From Sphingomonas sp. (lineage in GTDB: Bacteria; Pseudomonadota; Alphaproteobacteria; Sphingomonadales; Sphingomonadaceae), in NCBI RefSeq assembly GCF_017745215.1, contig NZ_JAGHZV010000002.1, forward strand, positions 1-64,000: a stretch of 64,000 bases of DNA, given 5' to 3'. Below, piece by piece: positions 47,098 through 58,938 of the stretch. Numbering within the stretch: position 1 is the stretch's first letter; each line of letters begins with the position of its first letter. The position numbers and the translations under genes are program-made. The notes under the pieces are model-generated. The model was not told where the DNA came from. It was given only the letters and a program-made list of their open reading frames with translations, and did no database searches.

Positions 47098-48924
47098 CTA
47101 CCCCTTCCGCTCCGCAATATGCCGGTCGATCACGCGGCCCAGCACCGTCATCGGCACATTGCCGCCCAGCACCACCGCATCGTTGAACGCGCGGAAGTCG
47201 TAGCGATCGCCGAGCGCCGTCTTGGTCCTGTCGCGCAGGCGGTTGATCTCGCTGTGGCCGACCTTGTAGCCGCACGCCTGGCCCGGCCATGAGCAATAGC
47301 GGTCGACTTCGCTCGACACTTCCTCGCGGCCCGAGCCGTTGGTGCTGGCGAACCAGTCGATCGCCTGGTCGCGGGTCCAGCGCTTGGCGTGGAGGCCGGT
47401 GTCGACCACCAGCCGGCAGGCGCGGAAGGCAAGGCCCTGGAGATAGCCGAGCCGCTCGACCGGATTGGCGTCGTACACGCCCAGCTCGTCGGCCAGCTGC
47501 TGCGCATAGAGCGCCCAGCCTTCCGAATAGGCGTTGAACGCCAGGATCGAGCGGACCAGCGGCAGCTTGAAGGTGTACTCGCCCTGCCAGACATGACCCG
47601 GGATCGACTCGTGATAGGCGAGATCGGGCAGGCTGTAGCGGCGGTGAAGGTCGGTGGTGCGCAGGTTGATCCAGAACTTGCCCGGCACGGTGCCGTCGAT
47701 CGAGCCCGGGCCGCCATAGGCGCCCGGCGCGCCCGGCTCCTCGGCGGGCGACATGCGCTTGACCTCCACATTGCCCTTCACCAGCGTGTGGAACGCCTGG
47801 GGCATGCGCGAGCGGATGTCGGCGATGCGGTCGTTGAGCAGCTTCATGATCTCGGCGCGCCCCGCGTCATTGTCGGGGAACATGAAGCGCGGGTCCTTGC
47901 CGAGCGCGGTCATCCGCTCGCCGACGCTGCCCTGCGAATAGCCCTCGGCCTTGAGGATCACGTCCATTCGCGCCTGCAGCTCGCGGAGCTGGTCGAGCCC
48001 CATCTGATGGACTTCCTCGGGCTTCATCGTCGTCGTCGTGCCGGCCTCGAGCGCCCAGGCGTAATAGGCATCGCCGTCCTTGAACTTCCACACGCCGGCG
48101 TCGCTGGTCGCGCGCGTGCGGTGCAGCTCGAGCTCGGTGAGTTGCCGGTCGAGCGCGGGGGCGATCAGGTCGGTGCAGATGTCATAGGCGCGCTGGCCAT
48201 AGTCGCCGCTCATCCCGGCGGTGCGGTTGGCGAGCGAGGTGACCATCTCCCAGCCGGCGATGTTGCCGCCGCGGGCGAGCTTCAGCTGGGCGAGGCATTT
48301 GTCGAGCAGGAAATCGGGCGCGATCACGCCCTGGCCGGCGGCGGCGTGGAGACGGGTGGTCTCGCCGTCGAGCTGCGCGGCATAGGCCTTCATCCGTTCG
48401 AGATAGGCGTCGGCGTCATCGCGCGTCTTCACGCTGTGATCGGTGACGAGCATCTTGGGCGTATCGAGGAAGGCGCCGACATTCTGGACGACGACATAGG
48501 GCGAGTTGCGCCACCCGCCGACCGCGACGTCGCCATAGGGGAAAGCGAAGCCGCCGAGCGCATATTCGAACGAGGTCTTCACCACGTCGACGTTGACCTT
48601 CATCACCGGGCTCAGCGCGGCGGTGTCGAGCCTGCCGATCTCGGCGATCGTCGCCTCGAGGTGCGCGGCGATCTTCGCCTGGCCCTCGGGCGACTTGTCG
48701 GTGAGCCGTGCCTTGAGCTTGGCGCGCTTGTCCTTGTCGATGCCCAGCCCGGTCGCGCCCTCGGGGTTGTCGGCGAGGAGCACCTCGGCGGTGCGGTCGA
48801 TCAGCGCCTGGGCGGCGGCTTCGGGCGTGGCCGCGCCGGCGCTGCCGCGCGCGCACGCAGGCAGGGCCGTCAGCGCGGCACCGGCACCCGCGCCGAGCAG
48901 GACTTCGCGACGATTGATACGCAT
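47098..48924 (-). CDS. DUF885 family exported metallopeptidase-like protein
   Basis: A 608-aa protein. The N-terminal twin-arginine-type signal (NRREVLLGAGAGAALTALPAC) also has a cysteine that might be lipidated. The C-terminal region holds the HESIPGH motif typical of DUF885, proposed to bind zinc, followed by FNAYSEGWALYAQQLADELG and the late GQACGYKVGHSEI. It probably acts as a periplasmic dipeptidase or carboxypeptidase, not proven for the family at large. ATG 48924 has GGAG 9 bases upstream; an earlier TTG at 48933 lacks a site. Confidence 0.85.
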   Translation of the reverse strand: MRINRREVLLGAGAGAALTALPACARGSAGAATPEAAAQALIDRTAEVLLADNPEGATGLGIDKDKRAKLKARLTDKSPEGQAKIAAHLEATIAEIGRLDTAALSPVMKVNVDVVKTSFEYALGGFAFPYGDVAVGGWRNSPYVVVQNVGAFLDTPKMLVTDHSVKTRDDADAYLERMKAYAAQLDGETTRLHAAAGQGVIAPDFLLDKCLAQLKLARGGNIAGWEMVTSLANRTAGMSGDYGQRAYDICTDLIAPALDRQLTELELHRTRATSDAGVWKFKDGDAYYAWALEAGTTTTMKPEEVHQMGLDQLRELQARMDVILKAEGYSQGSVGERMTALGKDPRFMFPDNDAGRAEIMKLLNDRIADIRSRMPQAFHTLVKGNVEVKRMSPAEEPGAPGAYGGPGSIDGTVPGKFWINLRTTDLHRRYSLPDLAYHESIPGHVWQGEYTFKLPLVRSILAFNAYSEGWALYAQQLADELGVYDANPVERLGYLQGLAFRACRLVVDTGLHAKRWTRDQAIDWFASTNGSGREEVSSEVDRYCSWPGQACGYKVGHSEINRLRDRTKTALGDRYDFRAFNDAVVLGGNVPMTVLGRVIDRHIAERKG

Positions 48925-48959
48925 TCGGGGCAACTCCAGGAAATCAGGTGGCCAGGAAA

Positions 48960-49406
48960 TCAGGTAGAAAGAGGTTCGACGTCGAGCGAGGTCCCGCTCG
49001 CGCCCTTGATCCGCACGCGCGCGCCGACCGGGGTGTCAGGGCCGCGGGCGATCCATTCACCATCGCCGACCCTGACCCGTCCGCTGCCCGCTTCGATCGC
49101 TTCGACGACAGTGACGACTTCGCCGATCAGCCGCGCGGTGCGATCGTTGAGCAAGGGATCGGCGGTGTCGACCGGATATTCATGATACCAGCGCCGCCCG
49201 ATCGCCACTGCCACCACCGACCAGGCAGCGAAGCTCATCAGCTCGCCTGCGATCCCCAGCTCGGGGAAGAGCAGGGCGAGGATGCCGGTGAGCGCAGCGG
49301 CGCCGGCGATGAAGATCAGGAAGAGGCCGGGGATCATCAACTCGACGCCCGCAAGCACCGCGGCCACGGCAAGCCAGGCGACCCAGGCGTGGGCGAACCA
49401 GTCCAT
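48960..49406 (-). CDS. NfeD-family membrane protein
   Basis: A 148-aa protein. Two to three hydrophobic segments (about 5-75, with LAGVELMIPGLFLIFIAGAAAL) precede an OB-fold C-terminal domain (about 85-145; LIGEVVTVVEAIEAGSGRVRVGDGEWIAR). It pairs with the SPFH protein immediately upstream (1-base gap), the standard NfeD-stomatin module linked to membrane microdomain quality control. Confidence 0.92.
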   Translation of the reverse strand: MDWFAHAWVAWLAVAAVLAGVELMIPGLFLIFIAGAAALTGILALLFPELGIAGELMSFAAWSVVAVAIGRRWYHEYPVDTADPLLNDRTARLIGEVVTVVEAIEAGSGRVRVGDGEWIARGPDTPVGARVRIKGASGTSLDVEPLST

Positions 49407-49407
49407 C

Positions 49408-50388
49408 CTATTGCGAGTCCGGCCCCGGCACGCGCGGAGTGCGAGGCGGCTGCGGCGGCTTGGGCGCCTCGGGCGACTTGCCCAATACTTCCTTCGCCAG
49501 CTCGCCGATCCCGCCCAGCGTGCCGATCAGCTGCGTCGCCTCGACCGGGAAGAGGATCGTCTTGGCATTGGGCGAGGTCGCGAACTTGCCCACCGCCTCG
49601 ACGTATTTCTGCGCGATGAAATAGTTGAGCGAGGCCTGCGAGCCCGCCTCGATCGCGTCGGAGACCAGTCGCGTCGCCTCTGCTTCGGCCTGCGCCGCGC
49701 GCTCGCGCGCCTCGGCATCGCGATAGGCCGACTCGCGGCGGCCCTCGGCCTCGAGGATCCGCGCCTGCTTCTGCCCCTCGGCGCGCAGGATCTCGCTGGC
49801 GCGCGTGCCTTCGGCCTCGAGGATGTTGGCGCGCTTCTCGCGCTCCGCCTTCATCTGCCGGCCCATCGCGTTGACGATGTCGGCGGGCGGGCGGATGTCC
49901 TTGATCTCGACGCGGGTGATCTTCACCCCCCAGGGCGTCGTCGCATGGTCGACCACCGAGAGCAGCCGCGCGTTGATCTCGTCGCGCTTCGACAGCGTCT
50001 CGTCGAGGTCCATCGACCCCATCACGGTGCGCAAATTGGTCGTGGTGAGCTGGAGAAGCGCGACATAGAGGTCCGACACTTCATAGGCCGCCTTGGCCGC
50101 GTCGAGCACCTGGAAGAACACCACCCCGTCGGTGGAGATCATCGCATTGTCCTTGGTGATGATCTCCTGGCCGGGGATGTCGATCACCTGCTCCATCATG
50201 TTCACGCGGCGGCCGACGCGATAGAAGAAGGCGGGGAAGAAATTGAACCCCGGCGTGGCGACGCTGGTGAAGCGCCCGAAATGTTCGATCGTATATTGAT
50301 AGCCTTGCGTGACGATCTTCACGCTCGAAAACAGGTAGAGGAACACCACCACGGCCGCCAGTGCAGCCACGATCGTCAACGCGTCCAT
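49408..50388 (-). CDS. qmcA: SPFH-domain stomatin-like protein (QmcA-like paraslipin)
   Basis: A 326-aa protein. An N-terminal membrane segment (about 4-20) is followed by the SPFH domain ([40 protein letters not shown]), a long Ala/Glu-rich coiled coil (about 185-245) and a Pro-rich tail. It forms oligomers in the inner membrane. It is translationally adjacent to the NfeD gene. Confidence 0.92.
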   Translation of the reverse strand: MDALTIVAALAAVVVFLYLFSSVKIVTQGYQYTIEHFGRFTSVATPGFNFFPAFFYRVGRRVNMMEQVIDIPGQEIITKDNAMISTDGVVFFQVLDAAKAAYEVSDLYVALLQLTTTNLRTVMGSMDLDETLSKRDEINARLLSVVDHATTPWGVKITRVEIKDIRPPADIVNAMGRQMKAEREKRANILEAEGTRASEILRAEGQKQARILEAEGRRESAYRDAEARERAAQAEAEATRLVSDAIEAGSQASLNYFIAQKYVEAVGKFATSPNAKTILFPVEATQLIGTLGGIGELAKEVLGKSPEAPKPPQPPRTPRVPGPDSQ

Positions 50389-50466
50389 TTCGATTCCCCT
50401 CGCAGACTCCGGCCATTCATACTCCGGCCTCGCATTCTGGCTCGCTTGCTAGCATAGAGGCGCGCG

Positions 50467-51294
50467 ATGAGCACGCTCAACCGACTGGCGCCGCGCACGG
50501 CGCTGTTCATGCCGGCGTCGAACCCGCGCGCGATCGAAAAGGCGCGCGACCTCGACGTCGACCTGGTGATCCTCGACCTGGAGGACGCCGTGCGCGCCGA
50601 CGCCAAGGACAGCGCCCGCGCCGCCGCGCTCGACGCCGTGGCCGAGCCTTTCGGTGCGAGCCTGTCGGCGATCCGGCTCAACGCGATCGGCACGCCATGG
50701 CACCAGGCCGACGTCGCCGCGGTTGCCGAGTCGGCGTGCGACTATGCGGTGCTTCCCAAGACCGAGTCGGCCGAGGACGCCCGCCGGATCGCCGCGGCGA
50801 CGGGCAAGCCGCTGCTCGTGATGATCGAGACTCCCGTGGGGCTGGTGGCCGCAACCGATATCGCGCGGACGCCGGGCGTGGCGGGGCTGATCACCGGCTC
50901 GAACGACTTGCGCGCCGAGCTCGGCATCCCGCCGGTCGCGGGGCGCGCGGGGCTGGCGCTCGCGCTGCAGATGATCGTGCTCGCCGCGCGCGTCGGCGGG
51001 GTGTGGGCGATCGACGGGGTGTTCAACGCGCTCGACGACGGCCAGGGCTTCGCCAAGGAATGCCGCCACGGCCGCTCGCTGGGCTTCGACGGCAAGTCGC
51101 TGATCCACCCGTACCAGATCGCGATCGCGACCAAGGAGTTCGGCCCGACCGAGCAGGAGCTGGCCGAGGCGCGCGAGCTGATCGCCGCATTCACCGGCGG
51201 CGCGGAACGCTTTCGCGACCGGATGATTGAGGTCATGCACGTCGATCAGGCGCGGGCATTGCTGGCGCGGACGGGGGAGGAGACCGAAGCCTAG
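50467..51294 (+). CDS. HpcH/HpaI-family CitE-like C-C lyase
   Basis: A 275-aa TIM-barrel protein. RTALFMPASNPRAIEKA and VDLVILDLEDAV are the CitE-like N-terminal signature (metal-binding Glu/Asp), and VMIETPVGLV and FDGKSLIHPYQI complete the acyl-CoA lyase pattern. Relatives are malyl-CoA/beta-methylmalyl-CoA or citramalyl-CoA lyases and thioesterases. The substrate is unassigned. It abuts a small gene and the biotin genes but shows no functional link. Confidence 0.85.
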   Translation: MSTLNRLAPRTALFMPASNPRAIEKARDLDVDLVILDLEDAVRADAKDSARAAALDAVAEPFGASLSAIRLNAIGTPWHQADVAAVAESACDYAVLPKTESAEDARRIAAATGKPLLVMIETPVGLVAATDIARTPGVAGLITGSNDLRAELGIPPVAGRAGLALALQMIVLAARVGGVWAIDGVFNALDDGQGFAKECRHGRSLGFDGKSLIHPYQIAIATKEFGPTEQELAEARELIAAFTGGAERFRDRMIEVMHVDQARALLARTGEETEA

Positions 51295-51696
51295 GTGCCC
51301 GTCACGCTCGCCGAACTGAAGCAAGCCCATGCCGAGCTCGAAGCCGCGCTGCTCGCGCTCGAGGCACTGACGATCGATCCCGTCCTTGATGAGCCGCGCG
51401 TCGCCGCCGCGCGCGTGCGCCTCAGCCGCGCGAGTGCGCATCGCCGCAAGCTCTCGGACCTGGCGGCGATGGAGTTGCTGGATACGGTGCGTTCAGCCGA
51501 GGCCGACAGCCTCCGCGCGCTGCGCGAGCGCAACGCCGCCCAGATCCAGGCCTCGAGCCAGCATATCGGCGCTTGGGGCCTGCGCCAGATTACCGCCGAC
51601 TGGCCCGGCTATTGCCGCGCCTCGGTCCAGGTCCGCGCCGCGATCCGCGCGCTGGTGAAGGCGGACCAGGACACGCTGTACCCGCTGTTGCGCTGA
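51295..51696 (+). CDS. Hypothetical helical protein
   Basis: A 133-aa, alanine- and arginine-rich, apparently all-helical protein. It starts with GTG directly after the CitE-like stop (no gap), so it is surely co-transcribed. No motif is recognised; charged helices suggest a coiled coil or a hemerythrin-like bundle without metal ligands. Confidence 0.55.
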   Translation: MPVTLAELKQAHAELEAALLALEALTIDPVLDEPRVAAARVRLSRASAHRRKLSDLAAMELLDTVRSAEADSLRALRERNAAQIQASSQHIGAWGLRQITADWPGYCRASVQVRAAIRALVKADQDTLYPLLR

Positions 51697-51735
51697 CTGA
51701 TTGCGGCCGGGCCATGCAACGCCTAGGGCCGCGGC

Positions 51736-52851
51736 ATGCCTCCCTTCGATTTCCACGCGGCCGACCTTGCGGCGCTCTCGGCGCGCGGGCGGCTGCGCGC
51801 GCTGGCGCCGCGGGCGGGGCACGACTTTTCGTCGAACGACTATCTCGGGCTCGCGCGCGACCCGCGGCTGGCGGCGGCGGTCGAGGCGGCGCTTGCGCGG
51901 GGCGCGGCGATCGGCTCGGGCGGGTCGCGGCTGCTGCGCGGCAATGACGGCGAGCACGAGGCGCTCGAGGCCGAGGCGGCGGCCTTCTTCGGGGCGGAGG
52001 CGGCGCTGTTCTTCGCCAACGGCTATATGGCCAATCTCGCGCTGCTCTCGGCGCTGCCGCAGCCCGGCGACCTGATCGTCCACGACGCCTGGATCCATGC
52101 GAGCGCGCACGACGGGATGCGGCTGTCGCGCGCGCCGTCAGCGGCCGCGGCGCACAACGATCCAGGGGCGTTCGAGGCGGCGATCGCCGGCTGGCGGCGG
52201 GGCGGGGGCAGGGGGACGCCGTGGATCGTCGTCGAAAGCCTCTACAGCATGGATGGCGACCGTGCGCCGCTCGCTGCGCTGGCGGAGGTGGCGGCACGGC
52301 ACGAAGGCGTGCTGCTTGTCGACGAGGCGCATGCGACCGGCGCGTTCGGCGCGGGGCTGGCGGAGCATCTCCATGCCCGGCGCGAGGTCGTGACGCTGCA
52401 TACGTGCGGCAAGGCGCTGGGCTGCGAGGGCGCGTTGGTCTGCGGGCCGAGCGTGGTGCGCGATTTCCTGGTCAATCGCGCGCGGAGCTTCATCTTCACC
52501 ACGGCGCCCTCGCCACTGATGGCCGCGGCGGTGCGTGAGGCGCTGCGCATCCTTGCCGGGGAGCCGGAGCGGCAGGTGCGGCTCCACCAGCTGGTGACGC
52601 ATGCGAGCGAGGTGCTCGCGCCGTTCGGCGTGGCAGCGACGGGATCGCAGATCCTGCCGCTGATCCTGGGCGACGATGTCCGCGCCATGGCGGCGGCGGC
52701 GGCGCTTCAGGCGCGCGGGTTCGACGTGCGCGGCATCCGCCCGCCGACGGTGCCCGAGGGAACCTCGCGGCTGCGGCTGTCGATCACGCTCAACGTCGAT
52801 GAAGCGGCGATCGACGCGCTCGGCGAAGCATTGGGCGAGGTGCTCGGATGA
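51736..52851 (+). CDS. bioF: 8-amino-7-oxononanoate synthase
   Basis: A 371-aa alpha-oxoamine synthase. FSSNDYLGLARDPR, IGSGGSRLLRGNDGEHEALE, VDEAHATGAFG and the PLP lysine in LHTCGKALGCEGA are present. It joins pimeloyl thioester and alanine in biotin synthesis. It is somewhat shorter than typical BioF (about 385) but complete. It overlaps bioD as ATGA. Confidence 0.93.
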   Translation: MPPFDFHAADLAALSARGRLRALAPRAGHDFSSNDYLGLARDPRLAAAVEAALARGAAIGSGGSRLLRGNDGEHEALEAEAAAFFGAEAALFFANGYMANLALLSALPQPGDLIVHDAWIHASAHDGMRLSRAPSAAAAHNDPGAFEAAIAGWRRGGGRGTPWIVVESLYSMDGDRAPLAALAEVAARHEGVLLVDEAHATGAFGAGLAEHLHARREVVTLHTCGKALGCEGALVCGPSVVRDFLVNRARSFIFTTAPSPLMAAAVREALRILAGEPERQVRLHQLVTHASEVLAPFGVAATGSQILPLILGDDVRAMAAAAALQARGFDVRGIRPPTVPEGTSRLRLSITLNVDEAAIDALGEALGEVLG

Positions 52852-53461
52852 GCCGGATTTTCGTGGTGACCGGCACCGACACCGGCGTCGGCAAGACCGT
52901 CTTCGCCGCGGGCCTCGCCGCGGCGCTGTGCGGCTTCTACTGGAAGCCGGTGCAGGCAGGGACCGAGGACGGCACCGATGCCGCCACCGTTGCCGCGCTC
53001 GGCGTCGCGCCCGAGCGGATCCTCCCCGAAGCCTATCGCCTCGCGACGCCCTGCTCGCCGCACCGCGCCGCCGCGATCGACGGCTTGACGATCGATCCGG
53101 CCCGACTCGCGTTGCCCGAGGTGTCGGGCGCGCTGGTGGTAGAGGGGGCAGGGGGCGTGCTGGTCCCGCTCGCGGGCGAGCTGCTCTACGCCGACCTGTT
53201 CGCGCATTGGCGCGCGCCGGTGATCCTCGTCGCGAGGACGGCGCTGGGAACGATCAACCACAGCCTGCTCAGCCTCGAAGCGCTGCGCATCCGCGGCGTG
53301 CCGGTCCACGGCATCGCCTTCGTCGGCGATCCCGAGCCCGAGAGCGAAGCGACGATCGCCGAGCTCGGCTGCGTCCGCCGCCTCGGGCGGCTGCCGCGCC
53401 TCGATCCGCTCGACGCCGCGAGCCTCGCTCCGGCCTTCGCCGATGCCTTCCCGGACTTCGC

Positions 53462-53465
<4 letters not shown>
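52848..53465 (+). CDS. bioD: Dethiobiotin synthetase
   Basis: A 205-aa protein. The P-loop FVVTGTDTGVGKTVFAAGL is followed by YWKPVQAG, VVEGAGGVLVPL and ILVARTALGTINHSLLSLEAL. It carboxylates diaminopelargonate to close the ureido ring. It is coupled to bioF and bioA by 4-base overlaps. Confidence 0.95.
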
Positions 53466-56226
<2,761 letters not shown>

Positions 56227-56231
56227 CCGTT

Positions 56232-56260
56232 CGGCCCGGGCCGCGATCCGGCCCGGGCCG
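56232..56260. terminator. Bidirectional hairpin between guaB and TonB receptor
   Basis: Two copies of CGGCCCGGGCCG, each itself palindromic, are separated by 5 bases, giving a 12-base G+C stem between convergent genes. There is no T-run. Confidence 0.6.
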
Positions 56261-56271
56261 AGACTGGCGCT

Positions 56272-58671
56272 TCAGAACTTGCCCGAAATCTGCACGTACC
56301 AGTTGCGCGGGCGCGCATACATTTTCTCGGCGTAGCCGAGCGTGCCGAGCGAGGCGTTGCCCTGGATGAGATAGCGCTCGTCGAACAGGTTCATCACGCC
56401 CGCCGAAAGCTTCAGTCCGCGCCGCGTGTCGGCGAGGGTCAGCGAGGCGTTGCCGACGAAATAGCCGTTCTCCTCGATGTCGGGGATGCTTCCGGTGATG
56501 AAGGTGATCTTCGAGGTGTAGCTGCCGTCGAACCGCGGCGTGAGCGTGTAATCATCGCTCACCGGAATCTCGTAACCGATCCCGAAGCTGCCCTGGAACG
56601 CCGGCGTGAACGGCAGGTCGTCGCTCGGGGTGACGGTCGCCGTCGCGCCGGGAACCGCGGTCACGCTCTTGATGGTGTCGTCGAGCGTGCTCATCGAGGC
56701 ATCGAACTGAAAGCCCGAAGGCGAATGATAGCTCAGCTCCGCTTCGAGGCCCTTGATCCTCGCCTTGCCGGCGTTGAACAGCAGCGGCACCACGCCCTGG
56801 CGGAAGATCAGCTGGATGTTGTCGTAATCAGCGATGAAGGCGGCGGTGTTGAAGCGGAAATCGCCCCAGCTGAACTTGGCGCCGATCTCGTAGCTGTCGA
56901 CGCGTTCCTCGTCGAAGGGAAGCGGCACGTTGCCCGGCGGCGCGGCATTGTAGCGGGTGTTGAACCCGCCCGACTTGAAGCTCCGCGCGTACGAGACATA
57001 GGTGCTCACCGCGTCCGACCAGGAATAGCGGACGCTCGCCGATCCGGTGAGCGCGGAGAAGCTGTCGCGGTAGGGGCGATGATAGAGGTACAGCGGCCCG
57101 CCCTCCGGGATCGCGAGCGTGGGCAGCGGGTTCGGGTCGGGGAGGGTCGACGGAAAGAGGTTCATCACCGTCCCGATGAACCGCTTCTTGTCCCGCGTGT
57201 ACCGCAGGCCGCCGCTCACTTCGAACCCGTCGAACGGCGTTACCGACAACTCGCCGAACCCCGCGATCGAATCGGTCTTGAGGTCGGAGATCTGCAGGTC
57301 GCGCGACCCCGGCCCGCCGTTCAGCAGCGACGTGATGACCGGCGGCGACGGCGGGAAGGCAAGCGGGACCGTGGCGCGTTCGGTGGTCGACTCGGTGAAA
57401 TAATAGGCCCCGACGATTCCGCTGACGATCCCGGATTCATATTGGAGCTGGAGCTCCTGGCTGAACTGGTCCGACGCGGCGCCGACATCGGTGGTGATCA
57501 TCACGAACGGGGTGTTGTCCGCATCGCGAATGCCGCGCGACTGCGTGGAGCGATAGGCCGTGATCGACTTGAGCGTCAGGCTCTTGGCCAGGTTGGCCTC
57601 GACCGTGCCGGACACGCCCCAGACCTCGGACGTGCTCATCACCGGGGCGGTGCCGCCGTTGACGAAATCGCCCTTCGCCTGGAAATCATTGGCGCAGCGT
57701 GAATCGTTGATCAGCGGCACGTTGGGGGCCCCGAAGCGCGGATCGCCGGCCGCGATGGGCGCGAAGGGGATCTTTGCGCCGGGACAGCCCGCGGCGACGC
57801 TGACGATCGCGGCGACGGGCGCCTGCTCGTTGATGCCGGCGAACACGAACGGCGCGCCATGCTCGTCGCGCTTGGTATAATCCGCCCGCAGGTTGACCCG
57901 GAGGTCCGGGCTGGCTTCCCAATAGAGCGCGCCGTTCAGCGTGAAGCTGTTGTCGTCGCCGAGGTCCAGGCCGTCGAACGCTCGGATGACATAGCCGTCG
58001 CGCTTGCGGAAACCACCCGAAACGCGCGCGGCGGCGGTATCGCCGATCGGCACGTTGAGCGCGGCGAATCCTTCGTAGAGATTGTCCGAGCCGACGCGGA
58101 AGCGCGCGCTGCCGCCCAGCTTGCCCAGCTCGGGCTGCCGGGTGCGCACGAGGATGGCGCCGCCGATCGTGTTGCGGCCGAACAACGTCCCCTGGGGGCC
58201 CCGCAGCACTTCGACGCCTGCGATGTCGCCGAAGTCGATCGCGCCGCCGACCGCGCGGCCGACATAGACTTCGTCGATATAGATGCCGACGCCCGGATCC
58301 ACCGCCGCGGTGGGATCCAGCTGGCCGACGCCGCGGATGAACACCACGGTCGAAGCGGAGTTGCCCGAAAGCTGGCCGGCGGGCTTGAACTGGAGGCTGG
58401 GCGTGATTCGCTCGAGATCCGAAGTCTGGGCGATCTGGCGAGTCTCGAGCGTGTCCGCGCTGAAGGCGGAGACGGCGATCGGCGTATCCTGGATCGATTC
58501 CTCGCGCCGGCGCGCAGTGACGATGATTTCCTCGCTCGTCGCCTCTTCGGCAGCGGGCGTCTGACTATCGTCTTGTGATGGCCGGGCTTGGGCCGGCGTC
58601 AGCGCCGCCAATGTCGCGGTGATGCCCAGCAAGCTGACGCGACCGAATAGAGTCCCTCCACGGTACCTCAT
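56272..58671 (-). CDS. TonB-dependent outer-membrane receptor (carbohydrate locus)
   Basis: A 799-aa receptor. A signal peptide (ending near AQARP) precedes a TonB-box-like stretch and plug with EEIIVTARRREESIQDTPIAV, VEVLRGPQGTLFGRNTIGGAI and VYVGRAVGG. The barrel ends with YVQISGKF. It is typical of the FecA/FhuE-like group expanded in sphingomonads. The upstream neighbour is a GH92 mannosidase and a LacI-type palindrome lies in its upstream region, which suggests import of mannose-containing oligosaccharides; this is inference. Confidence 0.92.
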   Translation of the reverse strand: MRYRGGTLFGRVSLLGITATLAALTPAQARPSQDDSQTPAAEEATSEEIIVTARRREESIQDTPIAVSAFSADTLETRQIAQTSDLERITPSLQFKPAGQLSGNSASTVVFIRGVGQLDPTAAVDPGVGIYIDEVYVGRAVGGAIDFGDIAGVEVLRGPQGTLFGRNTIGGAILVRTRQPELGKLGGSARFRVGSDNLYEGFAALNVPIGDTAAARVSGGFRKRDGYVIRAFDGLDLGDDNSFTLNGALYWEASPDLRVNLRADYTKRDEHGAPFVFAGINEQAPVAAIVSVAAGCPGAKIPFAPIAAGDPRFGAPNVPLINDSRCANDFQAKGDFVNGGTAPVMSTSEVWGVSGTVEANLAKSLTLKSITAYRSTQSRGIRDADNTPFVMITTDVGAASDQFSQELQLQYESGIVSGIVGAYYFTESTTERATVPLAFPPSPPVITSLLNGGPGSRDLQISDLKTDSIAGFGELSVTPFDGFEVSGGLRYTRDKKRFIGTVMNLFPSTLPDPNPLPTLAIPEGGPLYLYHRPYRDSFSALTGSASVRYSWSDAVSTYVSYARSFKSGGFNTRYNAAPPGNVPLPFDEERVDSYEIGAKFSWGDFRFNTAAFIADYDNIQLIFRQGVVPLLFNAGKARIKGLEAELSYHSPSGFQFDASMSTLDDTIKSVTAVPGATATVTPSDDLPFTPAFQGSFGIGYEIPVSDDYTLTPRFDGSYTSKITFITGSIPDIEENGYFVGNASLTLADTRRGLKLSAGVMNLFDERYLIQGNASLGTLGYAEKMYARPRNWYVQISGKF

Positions 58672-58938
58672 CGCATATCCTCCCCTGATGACAGTTGCCG
58701 CTCGGGCGGCGCTTAATGTCCGGGGGGATAGTCACTCGACATTATGTTATTGTCAATAACAGTTATACGACATCGCTTATTGTAGGCGTCATCGTGAACC
58801 CGAATGTCTTTTGCAAGCGCTTGCATTTCGCGTCCTTGGAGCAAGCCGATTTTCGTGCGGGATGACCTGCGAGGACCTTCAGCAACGCCGCCGCCTTCGG
58901 GATAGCGTTGTCCCCGAGGCGCGGATTGGGTGGGGCTG
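58672..58938. other. TonB receptor promoter region with LacI-type palindrome
   Basis: Leftward promoter elements TTGACA (58756-58751) and GACTAT (58733-58728) are spaced by 17 bases. They lie near an inverted repeat TTATTGTCAATAA (58748-58760). The palindrome TGCAAGCGCTTGCA lies at 58812-58825. No coding signal is seen. Confidence 0.55.
58812..58825. promoter_or_regulatory. LacI-type operator 1
   Basis: TGCAAGCGCTTGCA is a perfect 14-base palindrome with the central CG typical of LacI/GalR-family sites. It lies about 140 bases upstream of the receptor start. Confidence 0.65.
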
